64,000 nucleotides of DNA from Polytrichum commune (Eukaryota; Streptophyta; Polytrichopsida; Polytrichales; Polytrichaceae), in assembly GCA_950295325.1 (NCBI GenBank), contig OX485804.1, positions 20,706,001 through 20,770,000 on the forward strand, given 5' to 3'. The position numbers and the translations under genes were made by a program. Position 1 is the first letter of the stretch; the number at the start of each line of letters is the position of its first letter. The notes beneath the pieces are model-generated. The model made no database searches. It was not told where the DNA came from and saw only the letters and a program-made list of their open reading frames with translations. This document shows, piece after piece, positions 9,771 to 22,042 of this stretch.

Positions 9771-12077
9771 ACCGTGAAAGCTACTATTACAGTACAGGAC
9801 TGTAGTTCACGAACGAAGGAAATCACTTTTCCAACTGGATCCGGACACCACGCCGAGAAAGGTCTCCGATGTAAATTCTGATATCTACCAACTGAGCTGG
9901 ACAGTTTATTACAGGAATCTTGAGGATCCTTTAGTAACATTCTCACCCTGGGGCCTGCCATCATACTGCAGGATATGAGATCGAGGCAGAAATTAAGGGA
10001 AATTTACTTTTCCTGTACAAAATCAGCATGACTGTAGTGTTCCAGAATGGCCCACCGCATGAGTGCCACTTTCTTGCCACACGCATAACGTCGGAGCAGG
10101 AATTACTCAAAACTAATTCCTTAAAGACCTCCACCAATTGACCACCACTGCAGACGAGATTTGGGAAGTGTAAGCACTTAGGTTGCAGACAATGCTCGGC
10201 ATCAAGGTGCAATCAAAGGAGACAAATCAGACCGCCCATTTCAACTCCGGTTAATTCTCACCTCTGTAATTGTAAGTAATGTGAAACTTGACTTGGTTGT
10301 AAGTACTTGCATGGTGTTAAGATACCGGAGTTCAAAAGTATTTATCGGGGTTGCTGTTGATAAGTGTTGAGGCAGGCCGGTCATCCGAAGTGCAAAGCTT
10401 TCGTCCTTTACAGAGAATTGGTCATCGGTGTGGAGACGGAACAAGGTTAGGACGGCCAAGAGGGACTTGTCTTCCAAGGCATTGGGATCGGAGAGCTTCA
10501 ATTCCAGAGCGCAACAAAAAAGCTATGTAGTTTGCAACATAAATGCAAGGTATGCTTTCTCTTTATGCAACAGAAACTTTATTGCAGTGATTCACATTGT
10601 GCACGTAGAGCTCGAATGATAGTCACAGGAATTTGTTCATAGACAAAATAACATCAGTGGTATGTATAATTACTGAATGAAAGTTGTAATGTTCAAATTG
10701 AGTAGAGAAGGGAGTATTTATGTCCTCTGTTTTAGTTGGAGCACAATTAGGTGGTCGTGGAATTTTCAGCTTAAAAGTACTTGATCCACAATGCAATTCT
10801 TGCGAATTCCGAATGGTTCAGGGCGAAATTTATCGACTGTCCTTAAACCGTGACGAATGATTTCTGCTTTCACTCGGCACTGGACTTATGCAATCGGCCC
10901 GAGATAAAGACTCCTTTGATAGAGATTGTCAACTCTTTGAGACGTAAATTTGAAGATGTCACGTATCGATCGAGTCGGAGGGTTAATTTGATTCTGACAC
11001 TTGGTTTCTTGTGCTTGTTTGGTGCATAGCGAGAATAGGTGGACATTGTGAAGCTCTTAGATTGTTCCCTTGATGTTGCGGCTTAATCCCACCCGCATTT
11101 CCAATGCAGGCCGACTTAGTGAGATGCAGAGTAGGACACCTGACAATCAGACGCTCTCGGCTGACCCTTCAAATTTCCTCAAACCATCCATCCCCTTTGT
11201 GCTTCTGGTCCGATCGAGAGGGACTACAGTGTTATTTCGCATGAAAACCATCCTGAGCAGCCCACGCTAGGGAAGTTGAAACAAACAAACCGAGTAACAT
11301 CTGAATAGTGCAGCAGACTGAAGGACCAGATTCACAACAAGATGATTCGCAACAACAAACTCCCCAAGCTATATTATACGCAATCCAAACAGTCTAACTT
11401 ACAGCCACTAACTCCCTTGTGGCTCCCCGTAAACAGCTGCAATTCCAGCCTAAGCAGCTGTACCGTCTGACCTGAAAACACTACCCTATAAAACAACAGT
11501 CCCGGTGAAACCAAATTAACAAATTCAGAAGGAAGTTGTAAATAAATCTCGGCCCGTACTTCAAGAAACTGCAATTACAGCCACAAGAGTCCTTGTGGCT
11601 GCTCTCCGCGGGGGCCTCCATCTTTCTCACAAAGCATCTCGATTCTCCAGCCGACCAAGACAAGCCAAACTGGGCCGTAGCCACTGTCAGTGTACCAGCT
11701 CGCAGCCTCCATGCAGGAACATGGAACAGGAAATGTGGGGGACCTCAGCTACCAATTCTCTGGCTTTATATACTCATATGCTCATCAGCAATGCTACAAG
11801 CTAAATTGCCATCTTTGTACATTAATACTCCCCGCCCACGCTCGCTGCGAGAGGGACCCATCGGCAGGCGTCGATCCGCCGCCTCGCAGACAAACGTCCG
11901 ATGCAGCAGAGAAGGGAGAAGGCGCGGACGAGTACAAGGTGACGCATTGACAGCAGGCTTGGCTTTAGGGAGAGTTTTCCATGCAGGCCACTCACCCACC
12001 AGATTCCAGTGTGATTAAGGACAAACCCGCCCAAATGTAGAGGGAATATGGAGGGGTAGGGTTTGCATGCATGTGCC
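9771..12077. other. Unique upstream region of gene 1
   Basis: This sequence has no repeat partner in the window and lacks the TE signatures seen elsewhere. A perfect hairpin, AGCCACAAG/CTTGTGGCT, lies at 11579-11600, with a weaker version (AGCCACT...TTGTGGCT) about 170 bp earlier. A minus-strand reading frame at 10501-10241 (KLSDPNALEDKSLLAV...) is smooth but unrecognised. No gene is called. Confidence 0.4.
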
Positions 12078-12087
12078 ACTACACTAA

Positions 12088-12572
12088 GAGCATTGTCACC
12101 CATCCTAGACTAAACTGAAAATCGGATGTAGAGTAGTTCAGTTCAGTTTGGAATTGCCCCATCCATCTGCAAAACGGGTGAATTGTACTACTCTGCATCT
12201 TATTTTCAGTGAATGTTCTGCAAAACTTAGTTGTTTTGCAGTGGACAAGTTGCCCTAAACTGCAACGATGGGAGTATAAGACAAGCGAATCAATTTACCT
12301 GGAGGAAAAAAATGGGGACACTACATCGCAATTTTCAATTAGAATTGATGGCCCTAAATATCATATTTAGTGTAGTTTACATATGAAATGGTTGAGTTTG
12401 AGAAGTAACCAGCTGAAGCTCCTCAATTGTCGGAAAATTACCCTGAAGAAAATTACCTTGAAAATGCAGCGATGGGTGGGGCACCTGAACAACTTGCGAC
12501 CTGAACTAAACTGAAAACTGATGAATAGCATCAAAGCATCAGTTCAAGGCGCCATCATGGGTGGTGATGCCC
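12088..12572. mobile_element. MITE D (Harbinger-like), inside M1
   Basis: Flanked by TAA at 12085-12087 and 12573-12575. The termini GAGCATTGTCACCCATC and GGGTGGTGATGCCC are imperfect inverted repeats, with nearby CTAAACTGAAAAT and CTGAAAACTGATG continuing the symmetry. It carries no gene. An M1-type terminus (CCCTAAATATCATATTTAG) lies inside it at about 12351-12378, so it took up or was hit by M1 sequence earlier. Confidence 0.6.
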
Positions 12573-12575
12573 TAA

Positions 12576-13099
12576 GGGCCATATTTCACCTGGAGGCTAG
12601 GCCGATTCCCCTTGAGGCCGATTGCATGAAATTCGGCCCCCTTTGAGTTGGAGGCCGGCCTCAACTACACATTATAATAAGATTATAATGGGGGCTAATT
12701 TTCTCATATGTAAAGGCCTTAGGACCAAGAAGCTAGGCCGATTTAATAAATCTAGCATAATCCAACAGATCTAGCATAGAGCTTTTCATATTTCCACATA
12801 ATCCAATGAAATTGGTTCGCTGAAAAAATCACACTTTATTAAAAACAAGTTTTTTTTATTGAAATTTGACAGTGGCCCTAAGGCCAAGAATTGGCCCTTC
12901 ATTTTGGGTGCACCCAATTCAACGAGCTCAGGCCATGTCAGACTATGCATTTTTTATTAAAAACTTCATACCACCAAATCGGCCCGGCCTCTAGGTGTAA
13001 AGGGGTTAGGGCCAATTTCAACCTTTTGACCAATCACAAGTGAAGATTACAAGCCTCATACACAACGAATTGACCCGGCCTCTAGGTATAAAGCAACCC
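12576..13099. mobile_element. MITE family F1, copy A
   Basis: 524-bp element flanked by TAA on both sides. It matches copies B (26756-27291) and C (31632-32170) in reverse orientation, including the internal ACATTATAATAAG and the TIR-proximal GAGGCCGG motifs. Its termini are more worn than those of B and C (GGGCCATATTTCACC; AAGCAACCC). No coding sequence. Confidence 0.85.
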
Positions 13100-13471
13100 T
13101 AAATATGATATTTAGTGTCATGTGGTATTTTATGTCACAATGGTATTTTTCCAGATGACACTTCTTATGAATGATTGAGCAAATATTGTCATGGATGATG
13201 GATGGGTTCCTCCGTTGGCCAAACCCCTACCTACTCTTGTTAGCAATTTGTAATGAAATATTGTCATGGATGATTGCAATTTGGATGGAAAATCACTTGG
13301 TTAGTGACAGTAATTGCAACACTGTAAATCTATAATCCCCACAAACATTTACAAGGGATGACAAGTAATGTTGGATTAAAGTTTAGTGTTGGTGACAATG
13401 CACCACGGTTTACAATTAGTATTGAGCAAGAAATTAGAATTGGTGACACTAAATATCATACTTAGTGTAGC

Positions 13472-13803
13472 TACTCCCATTTTCCCAAATCTTGGTCCAT
13501 CTACTAACCTCCTTTTCCCAGATATCAAGGATGGAGTTCTAGACCAACATTGGTTTTCTTAAGTGTTTAATCAATTTCAATCCTTCGGTGACCGGCACTT
13601 ATAAGTTAAAGATTCTTTAGTGGGTGCATGGAAATATGGTGGCCCGTGTCCACAACTCTCCACGGCCCTCCACATTCTAGCGGACCGTCAGAATGTGGTT
13701 GGATGACGGCTTGTGCTTAACTACATGTGAACACCTTTGACCTATTATTATCTAGAATCTAGTGGGCAAGCGGCCATTTGGAAACTCATCTTTACATATC
13801 TAA
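13472..13803. other. Unassigned
   Basis: Nothing recognised between the M1 end and the next MITE. Confidence 0.4.
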
Positions 13804-14483
13804 GTCCATTTCACACACGAGACTAGGACATGTGACCATTGCACTTCAAGCACTCTCATTGGTAGAATATGCAGAGTTGGTCCAAGTTCACTTCACACTA
13901 CGCTTGAAGGACCAACTAAGTAGGTGAAATCAAGATAGATGTAAAGTCTACATGGATATTTACATGGCATCACATGGATCATGTTTCATAGTCACTTGGA
14001 TTATTTTCAAAAACCACCTCTTGGAGGTAGGCCTAACACATAACCAGGAGACCATGGCACTCTGAAATCTTGCAAATGCTAATTTATTCTATTTTATTAT
14101 GTGTGAAGACCCTGCATGAATAGAAACTCATTGAGATAGCATTTGGTTGAGACCCCCGGTCACATATGACTTCACACCACACTTGAGGGCATGTGACCAC
14201 ACTACATGATTTTGAAAGTGTCTTGGGACGGATTTTGGACACTTCTTTTGGTGGAGGTCTAAGGGTCCAAGGAAATTATCATGGGTGGAAACTGTACATG
14301 GATTCCTACATGGCAGACTATAAATATTGATTCATGGTTTGTTGAATTTTGCATTAGGCCCATCTCTTAGAGGTAGGCCTAAAGCAAATTCTAGACAAAC
14401 CGTGTTAATGGTACAACCTTTGGATGAGAATCAAGGGCCCTCACAATTACATGGTCACATCCCTTGTCTCATGTGTGAAGTGG
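13804..14483. mobile_element. MITE family F2, copy 1, with internal duplication
   Basis: Begins CCATTTCACACACGAGACTA and ends CTCATGTGTGAAGTGG, as in the cleaner copies at 33792-34291 and 62104-62591. It is about 190 bp longer because the block containing GGATTCCTACATGGCA...GAGGTAGGCCTAA occurs a second time at about 14290-14400. No gene. Confidence 0.7.
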
Positions 14484-14498
14484 TCATGAGTCCAGTCT

Positions 14499-14766
14499 TT
14501 GGCCATGCAATTTCAATGCACATGGCACCCACACTCAATCATTTCCGCATCCCGTGGCATGCAAACAAGAATGTTGGGTAGGTTTACGAGTGTGTAAAGA
14601 TTTCTAGGAAAAAAGGTTGATGAAAGGGGCTGTGAAGATTATGGTAATCTAAGTTACACTAAGTTCATGAGTATTTAGACAAGTATTTAATTAGTTAGGG
14701 ACACACTGCTACTCTTAATTATGCATCAAGTTATTTATTTATCAAGCTTTCTCTTAATCAACTTAG
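14499..14766. repeat. About 270-bp repeat, detached unit
   Basis: Matches the tandem units at 15561-16240, with shared blocks GGCATGCAAACA, ATGTTGGGTAGGTTTA, GAAGATTATGGTAATCTA, ATTATGCATCAA and TTATCAAGC. Confidence 0.75.
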
Positions 14767-15560
14767 CATTACTAAGCTCTAGGCTGATGGGGTCGGGCAT
14801 TTGCCGGGCATTATGCTCTTTTTATTACCATTGCCCTACAAAGTGAATATTACCTAGTGTAAGTATTGTTGGTACATAATGTCAAAGAACCAACATGAAG
14901 CAAATCATGTGTATCTCATATCAGATCTACAATGGGTATATTAGTTAAACAAGAAAACGGTAGAACCGTGAGGCTCTGTCCTTTATTATGGAAGATTATA
15001 ATTGTAGTTGTCCACTTTGCTCATGCCAATTCATGGCTATTCACTATACCAAACCTTTCTTGGATTTTGTGCACCTTCTTCTCAAATATAGGTCAAGGAT
15101 TGAAGCTACTCATTTATCATCCAATTTTTTTTAAATAAATAATCAAGAACTACCGAAATAACTATAGTTAACTGGATTTCTTTCAATGCATTTTAGGGAG
15201 CACTTATACATATATATACTATAGTTAACATCCACATTACATAAAGTGGACCAAAAATAACAAGAACAAGTAACGTCCAAGTGCGAACACAAAGTGGTTA
15301 GGAAATTTGCTCTTGAAACGAAGAAGTTGATGCATAGTCTTTGTCCTATAGACAGAGCCAACAAATGATGAGCAATGGTGGATATGTTCATTGTCCACAT
15401 CTTCCCTAGGTTGGGGCCTCGCAGTCTACCAACCTACTAGCTAGGTCTACCAAAAATGCAGTGGGTGAATGTAGGATGGGAATAAGTGAAGGTTTTAGAC
15501 CTACCCTTGCCATTTAGAAAGGATGCATTAGGAAATAGGTTGTGCAATGTTATGAATCAA
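14767..15560. other. Spacer between repeat units
   Basis: No gene or recognisable element. Confidence 0.4.
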
Positions 15561-16240
15561 TTGGCAATGGAATTTCAGCACACAAGACACATGCATATAA
15601 TCAAGTTTGCATATAATCCCTTGGCATGCAAACACGGATGTTGGGTAGGTTTATTACCATGTGCAATTTTTTCTTATAGTGCACAAGTTGACAAAAAGGA
15701 TTTTGGAGATTGTGGTAATCTACTTACACTAAGTCCATTAGTATTTAAGGCAAGTCATTATCTAGGGACATACTAACCTAAATTATGCATCAATGAAATC
15801 ATTTATCAAGCCTTCTTGTATCCACTTAGTTGCCAACAATGTAATTCCAATACACATGACACATGCATTCAATCAAGTCAACATCCCGTGACATGCAAAC
15901 ATGGTTGTTGGGTCGGTTTATATTATCACCGTGTATAAATTTCGTGTAGTACAAATGGAAAAGGTTGACAAGAAGGTTTGTGAAGATTATTATAATCTTC
16001 ATACCTACAGTCAACAAGTATCTAGACAAGTATTTATTTAGTGACATGTTGGCCTACTTTTTGCCTCGATTGATTAATCTATCAAGCCTTCTTTGAATAC
16101 ATTAGTTGGCCATGTACTTCTAGTATATATGGCATGTGCGTTTAACCACGTTCAAATGCCGTGACATGCAATTATGGATGTTGGGTGAGTTTAAGATCAT
16201 TGTGATTTCTTAGAGTGCAAATTATGTCATTGTCAACATA
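15561..16240. repeat. About 270-bp tandem repeat, two full units and one partial
   Basis: Units begin TTGGCAATGG at 15561, TTGCCAACAATG at 15830 and TTGGCCATG at 16106. Spacing is 269 and 276 bp, and the last unit is cut at about 16240 where C-rich LINE sequence starts. The units are clearly diverged, so the array is old. Confidence 0.8.
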
Positions 16241-16477
16241 ACAACAACAAAAATACATGCACCTAACCCCCATTCCAAACCCAATAAAGTCCTCTACAAA
16301 CATATCCACCTCAAATGCATACTACACATCCTCGTACTACTAAGTTTTTTTTCCACGTCACACAAATATCCAATAACCACCAAGATCCCCAACAACAACA
16401 TCAAAATCCCTAAAGCATGGCACATAGCTCAACCCCCCTCCCTCTCATCAATCATCCCCCTACCCTTCCCACCCTCC

Positions 16478-17199
16478 CAATCCTACTACACATATGGCTC
16501 ATTCACACCAATAGATGAAGAAGGAATAGGCAGTATTGCAAGAGCCGGAGTTTTCAATGGACCACTACAAGTCAATAGCATTGTTTGCTTACCCAAATAC
16601 CCCGATATTCTCATAGCATAATTATACTCACTCCTAATCACCGCGGAACACACCAAAACGCTCCCAACGGATACATATTCACAAATAGCCTCAACAACAT
16701 ATACCTTCTCCTCGACCACATAAGAAACCCATCCTCCCAAATAAGCTCCTCATAACCCAAATAGTAAATGTGTTAAAAGCCTCCCACCACAATATCACCA
16801 TCCGCAAAGTCAAAGCCCACACAAACATCATTGGAAGTGACGAGGCTAATAAATTGGCCAAACAAGGAGTAGAACAATGCCGCACTGTAGAAACCCCTTT
16901 CCACCTCATCGGTCATCAGACACCGTATTGGCCATCTATCCCCCCAATGTCGATCCACACAACATGATGGCACAATCTACAATATGAATAACTACATAGA
17001 AAAAGAATACATAAGCGCACTTATCTCCCATGCAAAAAAATACAATACCCTATGTAGACAAATGGCTCACCAACACAAACTTACACATGGAGTGGTCAAT
17101 TCTATTATGGGATGCCCCATGGATTACCAATGCACAAATAACACAAACCCTAAATTTTAGATATGGCAAATACTTAGGGAACTACCAGGAAAAAAAAAC

Positions 17200-17231
<32 letters not shown>

Positions 17232-17985
17232 TCCCCAACATATAACCTATGCACATCCCACCAAACTGACACATGCCTCCACCTACTATCATGTTGCATT
17301 AATAAACACATAAACAATCTAAGGATAAACCAACATAATAAAGTGATACACACACTAGCAAACGCACTACTAGCCCACCACAAAACCTAATGTTTTACCC
17401 TAATCAACACCAGTAACGTTAAAGATTGCACATCTAACAACACCATTCCCTCATGGCTACTTCCATGCACATTCTATCTATCAAGATGGAAATGCCCATC
17501 TCGACTTAAACCCGATAATATATGCATCTTAGGAGCCCAACCTACAGATAAACCACCCTTCACACCCAGCCCAAACCTCAAAGTACAAATATTTGAATTC
17601 ACTTACTACAATGATAGATTCCCTGCATAAGCCACCAACCGAAAACTTGATAAATACATCATTCTCCACCCACTCCTATCCCAACTAAGGTGGTTATACT
17701 ATCACCCATCGTTACCATGGCATGAATAAAGGGGCACTATACAAACAACAAATAATAAACTCCTCCTAGACCTACAAATCCCCAACTCCAAAATTTATAA
17801 ACGAATGGAATCCTTCTCACAAATTGCTATAAGGTACCCAATACACATAATCCTATACAAAAGGAAATTAGAAAAGAAACAAACCCTATTCCCACGTCAC
17901 TAAACACACTTATTAACACCAAAACCCGAAACTAACATAGAACACACAACCCTATCACTAATCATATAGTCTGCCTATGAAAATA
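16478..17985 (+). pseudogene. Non-LTR retrotransposon 3' part: RNase H, zinc motif, PD-(D/E)xK-like (LINE A)
   Basis: Plus-strand frames, broken by stops and shifts, give in order: an RNase H domain (YGSFTPIDEEGIGSIARAGV at about 16483-16542, then KVKAHTNIIGSDEANKLAKQG at about 16806-16868); a Cys/His stretch TDTCLHLLSCC (about 17263-17295); INQHNKVIHTLAN; and a block RLKPDNICILG (about 17502-17534) followed by FEFTYYNDRFP (about 17591-17623). The last two blocks recur in LINE B as RPDILCVKG and FIEFTYYCNDRF and look like a PD-(D/E)xK nuclease core. Reverse transcriptase is absent, as expected for a 5'-truncated LINE. A (CA)n tract at 17203-17231 interrupts it. It is a fossil with many stops. 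Confidence 0.7.
17203..17231. repeat. (CA)n microsatellite
   Basis: About 14 CA units within LINE A, shifting the reading frame. Confidence 0.95.
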
Positions 17986-18820
17986 GGGACTAAGCCACTC
18001 CCACTCCCATGCTCACACGGACATGAGTGGGAGGCAGTGAACGGACATTCCATGTCAAGGTAAAAGACATTGACGTTCCTTTTTTTTCTCTTCAATTTAA
18101 GTTTTTGTGGAGGTTATTGTGGTGTTTACTAAATTCAAAGGTAAATTTCAAGCAAGTGCTTCTAGTGGATAAAATTTAAAAGTCTTGACACCAGTTTTTG
18201 CATGGGAAAATATGTATTCAACTGCAACTAGACTTTTTAAGAAGTGCAAAATTTGTCCGTGGATGATATTCAGATATATGAAAAGTCTATGTGCTTCATC
18301 AACCCCAACATTTGACAAGAGACATGCGAAGAAGTCAACAACTAGGTTAGTTTAACCAACATTTCCCATTAAATTTTGCATGCAAACACCTATCGAGAGG
18401 ATGGAGAGAGGAGATTTGCAAGCTCACATGTCACCATGGATACAACATGCGAACCTTATTGCACTGGACACCATTTAATTCATCATATGAAGAAGCTCAC
18501 GTTAAGTGTTTTGAAACCGATTTGAGAGAGTTGCGGCATGGGATTCTAGTTAGTTTATTTTGGAGATTTTTTGCACTGATCCAACAATTGGCATGTACGT
18601 AAAATTGAGTATGAACCCAGGATGAATTTGAGCCAACGCAGCTAGCATCTATTATCGATCAATTGTTTCTTGAAATGCGCTGGATATTCCCTCTCTTTCA
18701 AAAACTTCTGAAAATTTCTGAAATTTCTGAAATCTGGTTCGGACAGTTGCCTGAAATTTAGATTATGGATCTGCAATTTCATGAAAACGAACTGGATCGG
18801 CTATAATTAGAGACTGTTTC
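17986..18820. other. Unassigned, probably LINE A 3' UTR then intergenic
   Basis: The first about 60 bases hold an imperfect inverted repeat (CACTCCCACTCCCATG / CATGAGTGGGAG). Nothing else is recognised. Confidence 0.4.
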
Positions 18821-18879
18821 TCTCCAGTCATTGGACTCGATCGAAGTATCCCACAACCAAGTACTAAGCTTCCTGTGCA

Positions 18880-20230
18880 AGCTGTGCTCAAAAACTTACA
18901 GCCACATTTATCAGATAAGCAGCATCTATTCCAAGAATATATTCTCCTCGAAATTTATCAACTCCTCATCCCGATCAGTGGTTATGAGTATGCTAAGAAG
19001 GCCACCACTTGATTGACTTAGAGGCAAGAGCGTTGTGGACCAAATCGATCGAAAGTATGGGAATTGATCCACTGTTGCACTCACAAGTTAATAGCCACGC
19101 TTACCAGATCACTCTCAACCAAAATTTGATGCTTGGAATCTAAGTTATTCCCTGAAATGCATTCTTCCCAAGCTTATCAACTCCTCCTCCGTAACAGTGT
19201 TACAACGCAGTTTTGGAGGCTAAGGCATTTTTGGGGAAGGGTAAGAGCTAAAAATCTTGATGGGTAAATTTCAGTTTTGGAAATTGAAGGTACTGGATAA
19301 TCTACTTAAAGTCTTCAATCTTCAATTACCACGCACTGCCATGTTGACATTCCCAGCCAATATTCTACAACATAGATTCACAAATAGGATGTTTATATCC
19401 TTTTTCCACTCTTCCAAAAGATTGCAAGTACCTAACAACCCGAAGATCATCGGAGTATCTAAAAACTTCCACTCGCAAGACGCAGTGTTCTTTGTGATCA
19501 CGTTTTGTTCTCCACTCTTTGGTTTTTTATTATAGTTTAAGGGGGTTCTAACAAGATTCTTAAGATAAATGTGTGATGCTATCTACAACTACTTGTGGTC
19601 AGGCATGGAGCAATTCACACAGTAGGGTTAGCTAGAGAGAATGTTGTCTTAAGAAGAAATTTGGCGGGCTTGAACTTGAATTGGATGCCACTAAGTCCAA
19701 CCTCTTGATTAAATGGATTACAAAGGCCATTAAACCCAATTGGGTCATAGGCTTACTTCCAAGACATCCACGGTGTTCAGTACATTTAGAACATTAAATA
19801 CCATATCTATTATTTCATGGGATGAGACGCGATCTAATTTCACCTTACCCAAATGGATGTGGAAGATTGGACCACTCTTGCCTCTAGAATCATTGACCAA
19901 TGGAGGCATCACTCACAAGTTTATAGCCACATTCACCACATCATTCTCAACCAAAATTGATGCGTGGAATCTATTGGAATGCACTCTCCCAAGCTTATCG
20001 AATCCTCCCCAATGGTGATACGGTGCAGTATTGGAGGCTAAGGTGATTTATTTGGGTATTAGAGGTAAGAATCTTGATGGTAAAAGTAAACTTTGGAAAT
20101 TGAAGCTCTTTGGACGATGTACTTAGAATCTTGAATCTTCAACTACTATGCACTTCCACCTTGACATTGCGGGCCAATATTCTACAACATAGATACACAA
20201 ATAGGAAGTTTATGTCCTTTTTCTCGCTCT
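18880..20230 (+). mobile_element. L1-like LINE debris with repeated 3' segments
   Basis: At 19560-19752 a plus-strand frame reads YNYLWSG and then KKKFGGLELELDATKSNLLI and KWITKAIKPNWVI. This resembles the region after the reverse transcriptase in plant L1 LINEs (FLWxG...GGLGL..L..FN.ALL.KW). The following piece (19890-20227, NGDTVQYWRLR) repeats, diverged, at 19061-19402 and again partly at 18880-19010, each containing TCAACTCCTC-like and GAGGCTAAGG blocks. These look like three overlapping fragments of one LINE family. Confidence 0.55.
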
Positions 20231-20556
20231 TTATCGAGACTTGAGCCATGGCCTGGCACAATACGATCATCCTCAAACATTCACAACTAGCTTAAGTTAT
20301 GATAGGCACGCGTTATGGGCATTGGGCATACATAGTATGACTCAACTAATGAGTCGTGTTCATGGGCCCTACAATGGATTTGAGAATAAAACCTCCGGAT
20401 GCCGGAATCTGTGTGCTTCAAATTGAATTTGAAGTCATGGTAGCCTAACACAACTCATCAACCAAGTGATGTTATGTAGCCACAAGTGACATGCTAATAA
20501 TGACATAGTAGCTCTTAGCTACAACGGCTTACGGAAGCTAGGGACGATGCTAATCT
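20231..20556. other. Unassigned
   Basis: Nothing recognised before the hairpin. Confidence 0.35.
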
Positions 20557-20587
20557 ACCCCCTAATGAGTTGTACTCATTAGGGGGT
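20557..20587. repeat. Perfect 14-bp stem hairpin
   Basis: ACCCCCTAATGAGT, loop TGT, then its exact reverse complement ending at 20587. It sits 8 bp before the first F5 MITE. Confidence 0.95.
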
Positions 20588-20594
20588 CATGGGC

Positions 20595-20974
20595 TAGGGT
20601 AGAGGCGCCCATAACCGATCATTGAAGAGATTTTGTGCTAGATATGGAAAAGTATAAGGCGGTGCAAATTTTTCATGTGTAGGAAGATAGAACTTTAGGA
20701 GGATTGCAAAAACAATATTTATATTCCTTAAATATAAATTATTGTGAATTATTTAAGTCAACAATTGGCCCGAACATATTACCAATGTCTAGAGTTTGCC
20801 ATAACCACTCATTTTAACTACTCATTCCTCCTCACTTTGACACTCAAAATCAAGACATGAGTCATGGCACTATTGGTTATGGCTTCATCAAAATTCAATC
20901 CTAGCTTGATCGAAATTCCAGTTCCCTATAAATTGCCGACGGGAACCTGATCGGGAAAAGACGCCTCTGCTATA
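20595..20974. mobile_element. MITE family F5, copy 1
   Basis: Termini TAGGGTAGAGGCGCCC and GACGCCTCTGCTATA are inverted repeats that continue inward with CCGATCA / TGATCGG. No gene. It is followed 44 bp later by a second copy in the same orientation. Confidence 0.75.
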
Positions 20975-21018
20975 AAGCTCATCATGATAGGGGTCTCTTA
21001 ATGTCCGTCACTAGGGAC

Positions 21019-21405
21019 TAGAGTAGAGGCGCCCAAAACTGATCACTTAAGAGATTCTATGACTAATTTGGAAAAGTATAAGGCAGTGCAAATCTTTCCC
21101 ATGTAGGTACCAGGAAGATAGAAATCATGAGGATTGTTATTTTTCGGTAATTTTATTCTTTAGATTATGAATTTTTGAAGCCAAAAGTTGGCCAAACATA
21201 ACACCAATGTCTAGAGTTTGCCATAATCACTCATTCCCCCTCACTTTAGCACTCAAAAGTAGGACATGTGTTATGGCACTATTGGTTGTGACCTGATCAA
21301 AATTAAGTCCGAGCTTGATTGAAAGACAGTCCCTCCATGAACAAAATTTTGATACCCTATACATTGCCGATGGGGCCATGATCAGGAACAAGCGCCTCTA
21401 CTATA
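21019..21405. mobile_element. MITE family F5, copy 2
   Basis: Termini TAGAGTAGAGGCGCCC and GCGCCTCTACTATA. The body matches copy 1, including ACCAATGTCTAGAGTTTGCC and GGCACTATTGGTT. Same orientation as copy 1. Confidence 0.75.
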
Positions 21406-21578
21406 TGTAAGTTAGACAATGCACACTAACCACATGAGTGTTAAGCACACTATTCCTTATACTTATTAATGTATACATCATTAACCTCCACACGTGCATT
21501 CCAATGAACTTGGAACTTTCATTACCCCCCTCCCTTGTTTTGATGATGAGGACAAACATTCAATCACACTATAAATGA

Positions 21579-21579
<1 letters not shown>

Positions 21580-21638
<59 letters not shown>
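21580..21638. repeat. (AC)n(AT)n compound microsatellite
   Basis: About 16 AC units followed by 14 AT units. Confidence 0.97.
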
Positions 21639-21639
<1 letters not shown>

Positions 21640-22042
21640 GCTAGAATACATCTATGTGAGAAATTACATTCCTAAAGTTAGTATGTATATGTGTATTCCA
21701 TAGGTGATGGAAGTTCCTTGATTGGATGTTGAATGTCTTTGACAATGAGCTTGAATGCTAATTTTGAAACATTTTTGGTTTGGCTAGAGATGACTAATCC
21801 CTGCAATGGACTACACCCCATATTAAGCCCTCGATGATTTCTTAAGACTTACTAGAAGTAAACATAGAGTAGGCTTCATGTGTTAAGACTCAAGTGACTC
21901 ACTTCATGTGGAAATAATTTCTCGGAATGCTAAAGCCCACGGAGTAGACTCCACGTGCTAAGACTCAAGTGAATTGAAACTCCCATATTATCGACTACAA
22001 AACTCATTTGTTACGGGTTTTATTCAGCTCATTGCATCCAAC

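Larger units (their letters stand above)
12078..13471. mobile_element. M1-family MITE split by two nested TAA insertions
   Basis: The left terminus ACTACACTAA (12078-12087) resumes at TAAATATGATATTTAG (13100 on), and the right terminus lies at about 13444-13471 (CACTAAATATCATACTTAG). Two other MITEs sit at the TAA inside the left terminus: 12088-12572, then 12576-13099, each bounded by TAA. Removing both restores the M1 end seen in other copies. The internal sequence matches 36047-36425 in inverse orientation. Confidence 0.75.
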
